A DNA stretch of 64,000 bases. Origin: Acinetobacter haemolyticus (lineage in GTDB: Bacteria > Pseudomonadota > Gammaproteobacteria > Pseudomonadales > Moraxellaceae). Below are positions 53,255 to 62,740 of this stretch, in pieces. The translations under genes were made by a program, and so were the position numbers. The stretch covers positions 1 to 64,000 of the forward strand of contig NZ_OVCN01000019.1 in NCBI RefSeq assembly GCF_900406815.1. Direction: 5' to 3'. The notes under the pieces are model-generated. The model was not told where the DNA came from, did no database searches, and was given only the letters and a program-made list of their open reading frames with translations. Each line of letters opens with the position of its first letter. Position 1 is the stretch's first letter.

Positions 53255-54277
53255 TTAGAACGAATTCTTAAATTCTTCAATGACTTTTCTGACGTTGTGC
53301 CAGTTTTCATCGTCTAACGTTAAGGTGGTTCCGATTTGAATATTTGGAATATTACCGCGCATACGTTTTAATCGTTGTTGATTTGGTAAAGCCAATTCTT
53401 GGATACCATCCAGAGCTGTACATGCAGCATCACGATCGTTGCAGACCAAGCCCATGTCACAACCTGCATTTAGCGCGGCCTGAATCCGTGCATCTGCACC
53501 GCCAGCAACACATGCAGCTTGCATGCTCAGATCATCAGAGAACAGTACGCCGTCAAATTTAAGCTCTTGACGTAGGATCGTTTGTAACCAAAATGGAGAG
53601 AATCCAGCAGGGTTTGGATCAACTTGATCATAGATGACGTGGGCAGGCATTAGCGCATCCAGTTGCGGCATAAGCTTGATAAAGCTTTGCATGTCTTTAT
53701 CATAAATTTCTTGATATGAACGGCTATCAATGGCAGCTGCAACATGTGAGTCCGCTTTCACTGAGCCATGACCAGGGAAATGTTTACCTGTGGTGGCCAT
53801 GCCTGCTTTTTTCATCCCACGCATAAAAGCGTCGGCAAGAGGCACAATATCTTGCATATTTTTAGCGAAACCACGATCACCAATCACATCACTGATATCA
53901 TTCAAATCCAAAACAGGGGCAAAGCTGAAATCAATACCGACAGCTAACACTTCGGTTGCCATTAGCCAGCCACATTGTTCTGCTAACTCCATCGCTTGTT
54001 GTGGATTTTCAAGATAGTGTTCACCCAATCTTCCCATAGCCGGTAATAAGGTAAAACCTTGTCTCAAGCGTTGCACTCGACCACCTTCTTGATCTACAGC
54101 AATCAGGATATCAGGGCGTACTTGGCGCATATGATCAGTTAAGGCGCGAACTTGTTGAGGTGATTCAATATTTCGTGCAAATAAAATCATGCCTCCGACT
54201 TGCGGAGCTTGTAATAGTTCAATATCTTCTTGAGTAAGTTCTGTGCCAGCAATATCTAGCATCAAAGCGCCAATCAT
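53255..54277 (-). CDS. nagZ: Beta-N-acetylhexosaminidase NagZ
   Basis: 340 residues, GH3 family. It removes GlcNAc from 1,6-anhydro-MurNAc peptides in cytoplasmic peptidoglycan recycling. The signature KHFPGHGSVKADSH near residue 160 carries the acid/base loop, and the nucleophile Asp is in FSDDLSMQA near 245. The opening ALMLDIAGTELTQEDIELL and VDQEGGRVQRLRQGFT near 63 are typical. GGAATACAT precedes the ATG. It lies divergently from prc, another cell-envelope gene. Confidence 0.95.
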   Translation of the reverse strand: MIGALMLDIAGTELTQEDIELLQAPQVGGMILFARNIESPQQVRALTDHMRQVRPDILIAVDQEGGRVQRLRQGFTLLPAMGRLGEHYLENPQQAMELAEQCGWLMATEVLAVGIDFSFAPVLDLNDISDVIGDRGFAKNMQDIVPLADAFMRGMKKAGMATTGKHFPGHGSVKADSHVAAAIDSRSYQEIYDKDMQSFIKLMPQLDALMPAHVIYDQVDPNPAGFSPFWLQTILRQELKFDGVLFSDDLSMQAACVAGGADARIQAALNAGCDMGLVCNDRDAACTALDGIQELALPNQQRLKRMRGNIPNIQIGTTLTLDDENWHNVRKVIEEFKNSF

Positions 54278-54526
54278 ATGTATTCCGTTTGAATTTTGAT
54301 TAAAAAATTGATGAAAAAAACGATAGCAAAATTGTGCAATGATTTGCTACATTTTGTCAGTACAGATTATGATAAAACTACATGATATTGATGATAAATA
54401 CTTATTTGTGAGGTTATTTATAACATCTGATAAGTATGCAGGCTGATAAAGAGTCGAGTGAAATATGTTCTTAATCCCTCTATCAGCATGTAATAATTGC
54501 CATATCCAAGGAAGTACCCAAATTTT

Positions 54527-56710
54527 ATGAAACTTCAAATGATAGCGTGTGCAGTTGCAATTGCGACTGGTGGTTTGTTTTTCTCTCATACAATTAATGA
54601 GGCATTTGCGGCAACAGAAGCATCTGCTGTATCAACGGTGATTAAGCCTACACAAGAACAAGCGCTGGTCGCACGCCAGTTAGCAACATTGGTTGATCGC
54701 CAGCATTACCTCAACATGCGCTTAGATGCATCGACTTCCAACCGTGTTTTAGATATGTATTTGGATAGTCTTGATCCTGATCATTCATTATTTTTAAGTG
54801 GTGAGGTCGAGGAATATAAAAATAAATATGGCTCAAATTTTGGTAGTTCACTTAAAGCTGGGAACTTAACTGGACCATTCGAAATTCATGCACAATATCG
54901 TGAACGTTTGAAACAGTTCTATGAGTTTATGTTGGCTGAGTTGAAAAAGCCACAAAATTTGCATCAGAAAGATGTTTCTTTGGATCTGAAACGCGAAAAG
55001 GCACCTTACTTCCAGACTACGGCTGAGCAGCAAGCGCATTGGCGTAAAATGCTGGTATCGCAGCTAATTAACTTAACCATTAGTAAAGAAGAAGAGTTAG
55101 CCAAGCAAAAGGCATTGAAAGAAAATCCATCACTTGCAAATGGACAAGATCTGACTGGACCAGAAGATCTTACACCTGTTCAGACGCTTACCAAGCGTTA
55201 TACCCGCCAGTTAGAACGTATGGCGCGTCTAAAAAGTGATGATGTTTTAGAAAAAACGCTAAATGCGATGTTGGCGACTTATGATCCACATAGTAATTAT
55301 TATCCGCCAATTGATGCGATGGAGTTAAATCGACAAACGACTTTGCGCTTGGAAGGAATCGGGGTTTCGATTCGTCCAGAGCGAGGCAATGAAGATTACA
55401 CTCGAATTGAAACCATCGTTGAAGGTGGTCCAGCAAGTAAGTCTGGACAGGTTAAATCAGGTGATCGCATTATCGGCGTTGCCCAAGATGGCGAAAAAAT
55501 GGTGGATGTCATCGGCTGGCCTAGCTCTGAAATCGTTGGCTTGATTCGGGGTAAACGAGGAACCAAGGTGGTTGTACGTTTACTAGGACCTGGCGCTCCA
55601 GTGAGTCAAGCACGTAATGTCACTTTAACCCGAGATATTATTCAGGAAGAAGATGCAGGTGTTCGCTCGCGTACTATTGAGATTACACGTGATGGTCAGA
55701 AGCATACTTTTGGCGTGATTGAAATTCCATCTTTCTATTTTGATTATCGCTCTCGCCGTGCAGGGGCAGAATATCGCTCAGTTTCAGTGGATACAGCGAA
55801 GGCTTTAGAAGCACTTAAAGCGAAAAAAGTAGAAGGAATCTTGATTGATTTGCGGAATGATCCTGGTGGTTCTTTAGAGGAAGTTGCGCGAATGCTCGGG
55901 CAGGTGATCAAATCTGGTCCTGTGGTTCAGATCCGAGATGGTAATGGTAATGTCAATGTGTTTGAGGACACCGATGGTGGCGCACAAATTTATGCAGGAC
56001 CATTGGCTGTTCTTGTAAATTTAGCATCTGCATCGGCGAGTGAGATTTACTCTGCTGCAATTCAAGATTATGAGCGTGGTATCGTAATCGGTAGTACCAC
56101 GACAGGGAAAGGCACAGCACAGGTTCAACTGGATTCATTGGCCTATGGGCAAGCAACGCTGACACAGCGTAAATTCTATCGTATCACGGGTGGAAGTACG
56201 CAGAATAAGGGCGTGATTCCAGATATCAAACTTGTCGATATCTATAACGAGGAGTTCGGCGAGCGTAAAGCGAAGAATGCTTTGAAGTGGGATACGATTC
56301 CAACAGCCCCATTTAAACGTGAAGGTTCGGTTCAGCCTTATGTGACTAAATTATCCCAATTCTCTGCTGAGCGTGTTGCTTTGGATGCACAGTTTAAATA
56401 CTTAGAGGCGAGAAAGGCGATCGCACAGAAAACTATAGATCAGAAGCAGGTAGTATTAGATATTAACCAGCGTCGTGCAGAGCTGATTGATTTAGAAAAA
56501 CAGACTTTAGACGCTGAAAATCAAAGACGTGTAGCATCAGGTCAAAAGCCTTATGCAAACTGGGAAAGTTATCAGGCCTCAATTGATGCATTGATTGAAG
56601 CGCGGGCTAAAATGAAAGCGCATCAACGTTTACCTTTGCCTGAAGAAGAAGCTTTCGTAACTGAAGCGGCAAATGTTCTTTTGGATTATGCCAAGTTGCA
56701 AGCTAGATAA
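54527..56710 (+). CDS. prc: Carboxy-terminal processing protease (Prc/Tsp)
   Basis: 727 residues from the ATG giving signal peptide MKLQMIACAVAIATGGLFFSH...AFA. The serine-lysine protease acts in the periplasm and trims or degrades proteins at the C terminus. The order is an N-terminal helical domain (about 40-230), PDZ domain (about 245-330, with IVEGGPASKSGQVKSGDRIIGV) and S41 protease. The catalytic Ser lies in SASASE near 502 and Lys in GKGTAQ near 527. A C-terminal DUF3340-type helical region closes it. The ribosome site AAGGAAG is about 12 bases from the ATG, a long spacing. In E. coli Prc helps control peptidoglycan hydrolases. Confidence 0.95.
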   Translation: MKLQMIACAVAIATGGLFFSHTINEAFAATEASAVSTVIKPTQEQALVARQLATLVDRQHYLNMRLDASTSNRVLDMYLDSLDPDHSLFLSGEVEEYKNKYGSNFGSSLKAGNLTGPFEIHAQYRERLKQFYEFMLAELKKPQNLHQKDVSLDLKREKAPYFQTTAEQQAHWRKMLVSQLINLTISKEEELAKQKALKENPSLANGQDLTGPEDLTPVQTLTKRYTRQLERMARLKSDDVLEKTLNAMLATYDPHSNYYPPIDAMELNRQTTLRLEGIGVSIRPERGNEDYTRIETIVEGGPASKSGQVKSGDRIIGVAQDGEKMVDVIGWPSSEIVGLIRGKRGTKVVVRLLGPGAPVSQARNVTLTRDIIQEEDAGVRSRTIEITRDGQKHTFGVIEIPSFYFDYRSRRAGAEYRSVSVDTAKALEALKAKKVEGILIDLRNDPGGSLEEVARMLGQVIKSGPVVQIRDGNGNVNVFEDTDGGAQIYAGPLAVLVNLASASASEIYSAAIQDYERGIVIGSTTTGKGTAQVQLDSLAYGQATLTQRKFYRITGGSTQNKGVIPDIKLVDIYNEEFGERKAKNALKWDTIPTAPFKREGSVQPYVTKLSQFSAERVALDAQFKYLEARKAIAQKTIDQKQVVLDINQRRAELIDLEKQTLDAENQRRVASGQKPYANWESYQASIDALIEARAKMKAHQRLPLPEEEAFVTEAANVLLDYAKLQAR

Positions 56711-56725
56711 TTCAATCGTGATAAC

Positions 56726-56755
56726 AAAAAGCCCTATGTCATGATAGGGCTTTTT
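56726..56755. terminator. Bidirectional terminator after prc
   Basis: AAAAAGCCCTAT-GTCATG-ATAGGGCTTTTT, a 12-base perfect stem between converging genes. Confidence 0.85.
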
Positions 56756-56783
56756 ATTTTCGGTAGCTAATTTCAATCAAATC

Positions 56784-57227
56784 TTAGTCTGCGCGAATCC
56801 AAATTTGGTTACGACCTAATGCAGATACACCTAGATAGCCGCGTAAATGTAGGCGCTTACCATTGGTACTTAATTTAGCTCGCATACTGTAAATTTTACC
56901 TGTATTCGGATCTAAAATTCGACCATTGGTATAGTTAAGACCCTCACTATATTTTAGACCTGTTACCACATCTAAGCCTAAAATCGGTTTATTGGTATAA
57001 GGTGCAGGACAATCTACACAGGTTTCTTTCGGTGTATAGCCTGTACGAGGAGTAATCTTTACGATTTTCCCGGTATAGCTCCCATTTGATTCTTGGCGAA
57101 TTTCAACTAACGCTTTTGGCGCCCCCGTCTTATCATCAATACTTTGCCAGAGTCCCGTGATATCAACCGCAGAGGCAAAACTGCTGATGGTTGATAATAA
57201 TAAAGCACTTATTAATTTTTTCCCCAT
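56784..57227 (-). CDS. DUF2147 secreted protein
   Basis: 147 residues from the ATG that gives signal peptide MGKKLISALLLSTISSFASA; a TTG two codons earlier is not used. The mature part has DITGLWQSIDDKTGAPKALVEIRQ, a C-P-D-C-type pair (ETCVDCPAP) and GRILDPNTGKIYSMRAKLSTNGKRLHLRGYLG. This is the DUF2147 pattern, a small lipocalin-like beta-barrel. Function is unknown; several relatives are periplasmic and respond to envelope stress. Confidence 0.85.
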   Translation of the reverse strand: MGKKLISALLLSTISSFASAVDITGLWQSIDDKTGAPKALVEIRQESNGSYTGKIVKITPRTGYTPKETCVDCPAPYTNKPILGLDVVTGLKYSEGLNYTNGRILDPNTGKIYSMRAKLSTNGKRLHLRGYLGVSALGRNQIWIRAD

Positions 57228-57315
57228 GATCAAAAATCCATTTAATGTTCAAGTGCTCTATTATGGGTGATTTGTAATAACTAGTTCAATATTAATATGT
57301 GATTTGTGACAAAAA

Positions 57316-57984
57316 TTATGATAGAGATAAAATAAATGTTGGCAGCCATATCGCTGTAAATACTCCATTCACTGCCATACCAAATGCTGCATAACGCCCT
57401 GCAACAGGACCGCGTTGCCATGCTTGTGCTGTACCAATCGCATGAGCCGCAAGACCCAATGCCAAACCTGAAGCACGTTCATCATGAATATGTTTTAAGA
57501 TCCAAGGTGAAAAAGCTGCACCAATGACGCCAGATAAAATCACAATCAGGGTAACCATCATCAAGGGTGCATGGAGTAAGGTTGCAATATTTAGCGCAAT
57601 TGGAGTGGTGACTGCTCGTGTAGCAAAAGCCATGATGGTGGGTTCAGACATATGTAATAAATAGGCAAGACTCATGGGTAAAGCGACAGCACTAATACTC
57701 GCAAAACCCAAAATCCCGATCATGGATTTGAGCGGTAAGTCATCATAGCGCATCGCGGCCAAAGGAATAGCGAGCGCAACAGTGACATACCCGAGTAAAT
57801 GATTAAATACACCATTCACGTTATCCATGTACTGTTCGTATGGGACTCGCAAGATTGCCAATAGGCCAATTACAATAAACATGGCAAAAACGATTAATGG
57901 AATTTGAGGCATTTTTTTATTGAGTGGTTTAGCGATCAAATAACTCACTAAGGTGATTACGAATCCGTAAATAACCATAAACAT
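57316..57984 (-). CDS. lrgB: LrgB/CidB-family membrane protein
   Basis: 222 residues with seven or so membrane helices. SEPTIMAFATRAVTTPIALNIATLL near 115 and GVIGAAFSPWILKHI near 163 are the family core, and GLAAHAIGTAQAWQRGP near 185 is the second signature. It acts with LrgA in a holin-like system first linked to murein hydrolase control and later to pyruvate transport in other bacteria. The start has AGGAGTTCGTAT before the ATG. It is ten bases from lrgA, so the two form an operon. Confidence 0.88.
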   Translation of the reverse strand: MFMVIYGFVITLVSYLIAKPLNKKMPQIPLIVFAMFIVIGLLAILRVPYEQYMDNVNGVFNHLLGYVTVALAIPLAAMRYDDLPLKSMIGILGFASISAVALPMSLAYLLHMSEPTIMAFATRAVTTPIALNIATLLHAPLMMVTLIVILSGVIGAAFSPWILKHIHDERASGLALGLAAHAIGTAQAWQRGPVAGRYAAFGMAVNGVFTAIWLPTFILSLS

Positions 57985-57994
57985 ATACGAACTC

Positions 57995-58357
57995 CTATAA
58001 CCAGCGTTTTGCCATCTTGGCGTAAATCCATAATGGCAATAAAGTACTCAGGGTGAGAATAAATAAAAATACAGGAATTTCTTTGCCTAAATGGACCAGC
58101 ATAATTAAAGAACCCGCACAAATCGGTAAAAAGGCAAATGAGCTTTCTTTCATGATTCTATTATTGGTATCAATCAGGCGATTGGAGATTTTTCTGAATT
58201 TTCTCCAGATCAATAACACGGTGAGTAGACTAATCAGCCCGACTAAATTTCCCAGCTCAGGATGGTGAAAGAAAGTGGTGATGGCGACAGCTCCTTCACG
58301 AAATACAACAATCAACAGAATCGTGTAAAACCAAGCTGTCCAATCAATTTCTTTCAT
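57995..58357 (-). CDS. lrgA: LrgA/CidA-family membrane protein
   Basis: 120 residues with four membrane helices and no soluble domain. HPELGNLVGLISLLTVLLIWRKF near 30 and SFAFLPICAGSLIMLVHLGKEIP near 72 fit the LrgA family of small holin-like proteins. AAAGAGAAC precedes the ATG. It is the first gene of lrgA-lrgB on the minus strand and follows hflX with 78 bases between. Confidence 0.85.
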   Translation of the reverse strand: MKEIDWTAWFYTILLIVVFREGAVAITTFFHHPELGNLVGLISLLTVLLIWRKFRKISNRLIDTNNRIMKESSFAFLPICAGSLIMLVHLGKEIPVFLFILTLSTLLPLWIYAKMAKRWL

Positions 58358-58435
58358 GTTCTCTTTTACCCATGTTTATAACAATGACGTTGGATCGTGC
58401 AATTACTCTTGCACTAGAGGTAAGTAGGAGGGTAT

Positions 58436-59773
58436 TTATTCCTTCTTGGATTCAAACTCTTCTAAAACACGCTGAAATAAGAACGACTTTTCTCCCACAA
58501 TTTCATCTAATGGTAAGTGTGCTTGTCGAATCAGTTGTTCTAACTTGTGAGGTGCGATGCATACAGATAAATGTAAATCACCGTCATCATCATAATGCTC
58601 AGAATGAATAACATTCAATGTGTAAAGTTGTGTGCGTAGTTTACCGTAAGCAGGTTTGAGGACTAAATCAAATTGTTGTAACTGTCCTAAAAGACATTGC
58701 TGCACCGCCTGACTCAGCAAATCCAATCCTTCTCCTGAATGCGCGGATAGATAAACACGATCGGGCATTTCAGGTGCTTTATACGTGATTTTAGCGGTAT
58801 CACCACTAAGATCAATCTTATTATAGACATGCAAAATTGGTGCATCGGCACCGATTTCTTTTAAAACCGATTCTACCGCTTCGATTTGTTCCGGCATATT
58901 TGGGCTGCTGCTATCGATAACATGTAAAAGTAGGGTTGCTTCTAGAGTTTCCTCTAAGGTGGCTTTAAAGGATTCAACTAAATCATGTTGTAGATTACGT
59001 ACAAATCCAACGGTATCAGCCAATACCACAGTACCAATACCATCCCAATCAAGTCGGCGTAAGGTTGGGTCAAGGGTGGCAAAGAGCTGGTCAGCAGCGT
59101 AGACGTCACTTTTTGCTAAAATATTAAATAATGTTGATTTTCCAGCATTGGTATAACCGACTAAGGAAATGGTGGGAATTGCTGCTTTTTGTCGTGCTGC
59201 ACGTCCTTGTAAACGGGTTTGTTGTACCTTAATGAGCTTATCTTTGAGTTGGGTAATTCGGACGCGAATCAACCGACGATCGGTTTCTAATTGAGATTCA
59301 CCAGGACCGCGTAAGCCAATACCACCTTTTTGTTGTTCTAAATTACCGGTAAAACCTCGAATTAAACGAGTCGATAAATGTTTGAGTTGAGCCAGTTCAA
59401 CTTGTAATTTACCTTCATGAGTACGTGCACGTAAGGCAAAAATATCTAAAATTAAGCCTGTACGATCAATAACACGACATTTTAAGATTTTTTCTAAATT
59501 GCGTTCTTGGGCCGGGGATAGTGAATGATCGAAGATGACTAATTCGGCTTCAAGTTCTTTGACTAATTCTGCAATTTCATCAACTTTCCCTGAACCAATA
59601 AAAAATTTGGGATCAGGTTTCTGACGTTGAACTGAAACATGTTCAAGAATCACAGCACCTGCAGATTGAGCGAGCAAGCGGAACTCTTCAGCATCAAGAT
59701 CATCCAAAAGTTGAACAGAAACACTGACCAAAATTGCTCGTTCACCACTTTGACGCTGCTCAATATTTTCCAC
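58436..59773 (-). CDS. hflX: GTPase HflX
   Basis: 445 residues from a GTG start. It binds ribosomes and splits stalled 70S particles. The N-terminal domain has ERNLEKILKCRVIDRTGLILDIFALRARTHEGKLQVELAQL near 88-128, the typical HflX segment. The GTPase domain has Walker A GYTNAGKST near 207, DTVGFVRNL near 255, and NKID near 321. AAGGATC lies 14 bases before the GTG, so initiation may be weak. The small ORF at 59848-59988 lies just upstream on the same strand. Confidence 0.95.
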   Translation of the reverse strand: MENIEQRQSGERAILVSVSVQLLDDLDAEEFRLLAQSAGAVILEHVSVQRQKPDPKFFIGSGKVDEIAELVKELEAELVIFDHSLSPAQERNLEKILKCRVIDRTGLILDIFALRARTHEGKLQVELAQLKHLSTRLIRGFTGNLEQQKGGIGLRGPGESQLETDRRLIRVRITQLKDKLIKVQQTRLQGRAARQKAAIPTISLVGYTNAGKSTLFNILAKSDVYAADQLFATLDPTLRRLDWDGIGTVVLADTVGFVRNLQHDLVESFKATLEETLEATLLLHVIDSSSPNMPEQIEAVESVLKEIGADAPILHVYNKIDLSGDTAKITYKAPEMPDRVYLSAHSGEGLDLLSQAVQQCLLGQLQQFDLVLKPAYGKLRTQLYTLNVIHSEHYDDDGDLHLSVCIAPHKLEQLIRQAHLPLDEIVGEKSFLFQRVLEEFESKKE

Positions 59774-59847
59774 GCTGTTTATAGATCCTTGGTCCTAAAG
59801 TCTTATTCTAGAACAAACTGAAAGCAAAGGGCAAAGACTGAGTAGAT

Positions 59848-59988
59848 TTATATAATATTGCTGCGTAAAAGCGCTATAAATCCTACTAATGTCCCAAAAT
59901 ATAAGATTGACCAACCAATAAATATTCTTAGAGCATAACCATATGAGATAGCGGTTTGTGAACTAGGTGTAGTTGCTTCGGGTTTCAT
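59848..59988 (-). CDS. Small membrane peptide of unknown function
   Basis: A 46-residue ORF with a strong ribosome site (AAAAGGTGAGCAG, then ATG). It starts MKPEATTPSSQTAIS and continues with a hydrophobic stretch of about 22 residues (LRIFIGWSILYFGTLVGFIA), ending LLRSNII. One membrane helix is predicted, with a short hydrophilic N terminus. I do not recognise it. It lies 74 bases upstream of the hflX start on the same strand and may be co-transcribed. The ribosome site and the helix together make it a credible gene; translation is unproven. The rest of the gap at 59989-60187 shows nothing clear. Confidence 0.55.
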   Translation of the reverse strand: MKPEATTPSSQTAISYGYALRIFIGWSILYFGTLVGFIALLRSNII

Positions 59989-60187
59989 CTGCTCACCTTT
60001 TGATTTGAAAATTCGATTTCTTTATTATAATTAATCAATAAAACCATTTAAAATTGAAAAATATTATGCTTACATTCGGTTTTTGTTATGACACAAACTT
60101 CTATAAGGGGATATGAGCGTGATATAACTTGATTAATTCAATGTAATTATGTTCAGTGTTTTACTGATCCGATGGTTTTAACGATTT

Positions 60188-61018
60188 ATGACTCAAGAAG
60201 TATCAACAGCAAAAAGCAATGCGCCATTAAATTTACTTTCCAAATTTAGTTTATATAGTCGAAAACTAGCTGCAGGCTTAGAAACCATTGGTGAAGGATT
60301 TTATCTGATTTATCGACATGGCCTGTATAAAGATCCAAACAATCCAACCAATACTCGATATGTTCAATATTTTTGTCGACGACTATGTGAGGTCTTTAAC
60401 CTAGACGTGCAAGTGCATGGCAGCATTCCGAGAGAACCGTCACTATGGGTGAGCAATCATATTTCATGGTTAGATGTTGCGGTGCTGGGCTCTGGAGCAC
60501 GTATTTTCTTTTTGGCGAAAGCTGAGGTAGAAAAGTGGCCTATTTTAGGCAGTTTAGCCAAAGGTGGCGGCACTTTGTTTATCAAGCGAGGATCGGGTGA
60601 TTCATTGCGCATTCGAGAACAAATTGCAGGTTTTTTAAAACAAGATATTCCAGTGTTATTTTTTCCTGAAGCTACAACTACCGATGGTCGTCAGGTTAAA
60701 AAAGTTCATGGCCGTTTATTAGGTGCGGCGATAGAAGCTCAACGTCCTGTGCAGATTTGTGTTATTTGTTATGTCAATCAGCAAGGTGAGCTAGATATGG
60801 TTGCGCCATTTATTGGTACGATGACTTTTGCTGAGCATGTGCAACGTGTATTAGAAATGCCGAAAGTCACAGCGCATTTATTGACTTTACCTGCAATCTC
60901 GGTTGAAGGGCATACGGTTGATAGTTTAACCAAAGAAGTAGACTTAAAGATGCGGGAAGGTTTGAAAAAGCTACACCGTAAAGTATTGAAGGTATTGCCA
61001 GAAGATGATCTTACATAA
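60188..61018 (+). CDS. PlsC-type lysophospholipid acyltransferase
   Basis: 276 residues. The acyltransferase motif I is NHISWLD near 88 (HX4D), and motif III is FFPEATTTDG near 157. LAKAEVEKWPILGSLAKGGGTLFIKRG near 117 includes motif II. It acylates a lysophospholipid or similar glycerol derivative at the inner membrane. It may be a 1-acylglycerol-3-phosphate acyltransferase or a lysophospholipid recycling enzyme. Its stop overlaps the converging ClsC-like gene by eight bases. Confidence 0.85.
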   Translation: MTQEVSTAKSNAPLNLLSKFSLYSRKLAAGLETIGEGFYLIYRHGLYKDPNNPTNTRYVQYFCRRLCEVFNLDVQVHGSIPREPSLWVSNHISWLDVAVLGSGARIFFLAKAEVEKWPILGSLAKGGGTLFIKRGSGDSLRIREQIAGFLKQDIPVLFFPEATTTDGRQVKKVHGRLLGAAIEAQRPVQICVICYVNQQGELDMVAPFIGTMTFAEHVQRVLEMPKVTAHLLTLPAISVEGHTVDSLTKEVDLKMREGLKKLHRKVLKVLPEDDLT

Positions 61019-62639
61019 ATCCTTCAATTGGGAGCCATGAGATGACTTTCATGCTGGCTCTTTGCCACCATTTCATTTTTGGTTCTTTTCTGTAGATGAT
61101 CGGACCTTGAGGTGTTTGTCGTTGCCATGTAATTTTCTTATTGGCATCCAAAACTAATTTGTATGCAAACTTGGTTAGATTCTGGTCCATGTTGGTGTGC
61201 ACAGCTTGAGCCAGTGGCGGGCTATTGAGAAGAACCCCAATTTCGGTATTTAAATAGGCAGAGCGCGGGTCAAAATTAAAAGAACCAATAAAAACTTGCT
61301 TTTCATCGAGAGCCATGAGCTTGGCGTGTAAACTTGAACGGCTTAAACCTTTAAGACTTACTTTTGCTTTTTTTGCCAGTTCTTCCGTCCGTTTATCTAA
61401 ATCACTTTTATCTATTGCGGGTAAAAACTCATAGAGTTGTACTCCATTTTCGAGTAACTCTTGACGGTATTTTCCATAAAATGCATGTACAACAGCAACA
61501 TCGTTGGCTTTAAATGAGTTGGTGAGAACTCTGACTTCGATACCATCTTGCACCAAGTCCGTTAAAACTTTTGTTCCTTTTTTTTCTGGTACGAAATAAG
61601 CTGAGATGAGATCGATATTTTTCTCAGGTTGTTCTAGGTGATTGATCAATTGAAAGTTTAAATGTTCTTCTTTTCTGGCTTTAGCTCTTATTTTATCAGG
61701 CGAGTCTTTCACTACTTCCGCTTTGACCCAATCGAGAGAGATCTGTTGATTCATTAAACCATTGATGGTCTGTGAGTGATTGGTGATATCTAGGTAGTTT
61801 TGTACAGTAGCAAGTTGAGAATGCTCATCTAATTGTTGTTTTAGGCTGTCATAACTAAGGCGGTGAGAACGTTGTTTAACGATATCTCTTACATCGTAGG
61901 CATATTCATGATTCCAGTAATCATCAAAAGAGGCTGAAATATCATTTACCGCCGTGCCAAACAACATTACATCGACATCAGAGAACTGAAAATTTTCGCT
62001 GATATTATAATATTGATTCGTCATATTACGTCCGCCAATCAATGCAACTTGATGGTCGGCAATAAAACTTTTGTTATGCATACGTCGATTGATGCGTTTT
62101 AAGTCTAGCACCATATCTATGGCACGATATTTACGGAATCGGTACGGGTTGAATAACTTAACCTCAATATTTGGGTGCTGAGCTAAAGCTAAAAAAATTC
62201 CTTCAGTTTTTTTCGCATTATTATCATCGATTAACAGACGTACTTTCACACCACGATCTGCTGCACGTATCAAGGCATGCAAAGCAAGAGCACCGACTTT
62301 GTCGTTATCCCAAATATAATATTGTAGGTCTAAGCTCTTTTCTGCTTTTTCAATCAGGCTTAAACGGGCAGATAAGGCTTCTAATGGTTCAAATAATAGA
62401 TGATATCCCGTGAGGGCAGGATGTTGAGCTTGTAAAGGTTGAATAACCTGAGCCAGTGAAGTTTCCGAATGTTCAACTTGAACGCTTACAGATGGCGTTG
62501 CTGGTGTTTTGTGCTTAGGTAACGTACTACAACCACTTAGGGTTAACGCAATTGCACAAGAAAACGCAAGCATGTTTTTATTGTAAGTACTTGTACTTAT
62601 CTTTGTATGTTTGCCATTTAAATGAGAAAATTGCGTCAT
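61011..62639 (-). CDS. Lipoprotein-like phospholipase D family protein (ClsC-type)
   Basis: 542 residues with two HKD phospholipase D motifs: HNKSFIADHQVALIGGRN near 187 and HAKLMALDEKQVFIGSFN near 438. It resembles E. coli ClsC (YmdC), a cardiolipin synthase using phosphatidylethanolamine and phosphatidylglycerol. The N terminus has a hydrophobic stretch ending in a lipobox (LTLSGC), but it follows about 22 extra residues. A start at the internal Met (near 62573) would give a cleaner lipoprotein signal. ClsC normally pairs with ymdB; that gene is not here. The start is therefore uncertain. Confidence 0.82.
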   Translation of the reverse strand: MTQFSHLNGKHTKISTSTYNKNMLAFSCAIALTLSGCSTLPKHKTPATPSVSVQVEHSETSLAQVIQPLQAQHPALTGYHLLFEPLEALSARLSLIEKAEKSLDLQYYIWDNDKVGALALHALIRAADRGVKVRLLIDDNNAKKTEGIFLALAQHPNIEVKLFNPYRFRKYRAIDMVLDLKRINRRMHNKSFIADHQVALIGGRNMTNQYYNISENFQFSDVDVMLFGTAVNDISASFDDYWNHEYAYDVRDIVKQRSHRLSYDSLKQQLDEHSQLATVQNYLDITNHSQTINGLMNQQISLDWVKAEVVKDSPDKIRAKARKEEHLNFQLINHLEQPEKNIDLISAYFVPEKKGTKVLTDLVQDGIEVRVLTNSFKANDVAVVHAFYGKYRQELLENGVQLYEFLPAIDKSDLDKRTEELAKKAKVSLKGLSRSSLHAKLMALDEKQVFIGSFNFDPRSAYLNTEIGVLLNSPPLAQAVHTNMDQNLTKFAYKLVLDANKKITWQRQTPQGPIIYRKEPKMKWWQRASMKVISWLPIEGFM

Positions 62640-62740
62640 AATGGTTACTAATTAAAGGTTGAGTTGAGTATACCATTTCATCGAAAAAGATAAATATAAG
62701 ATGCAACCTCTGCCCCTGAGTAAATTGAAAGAGGTCTTTA

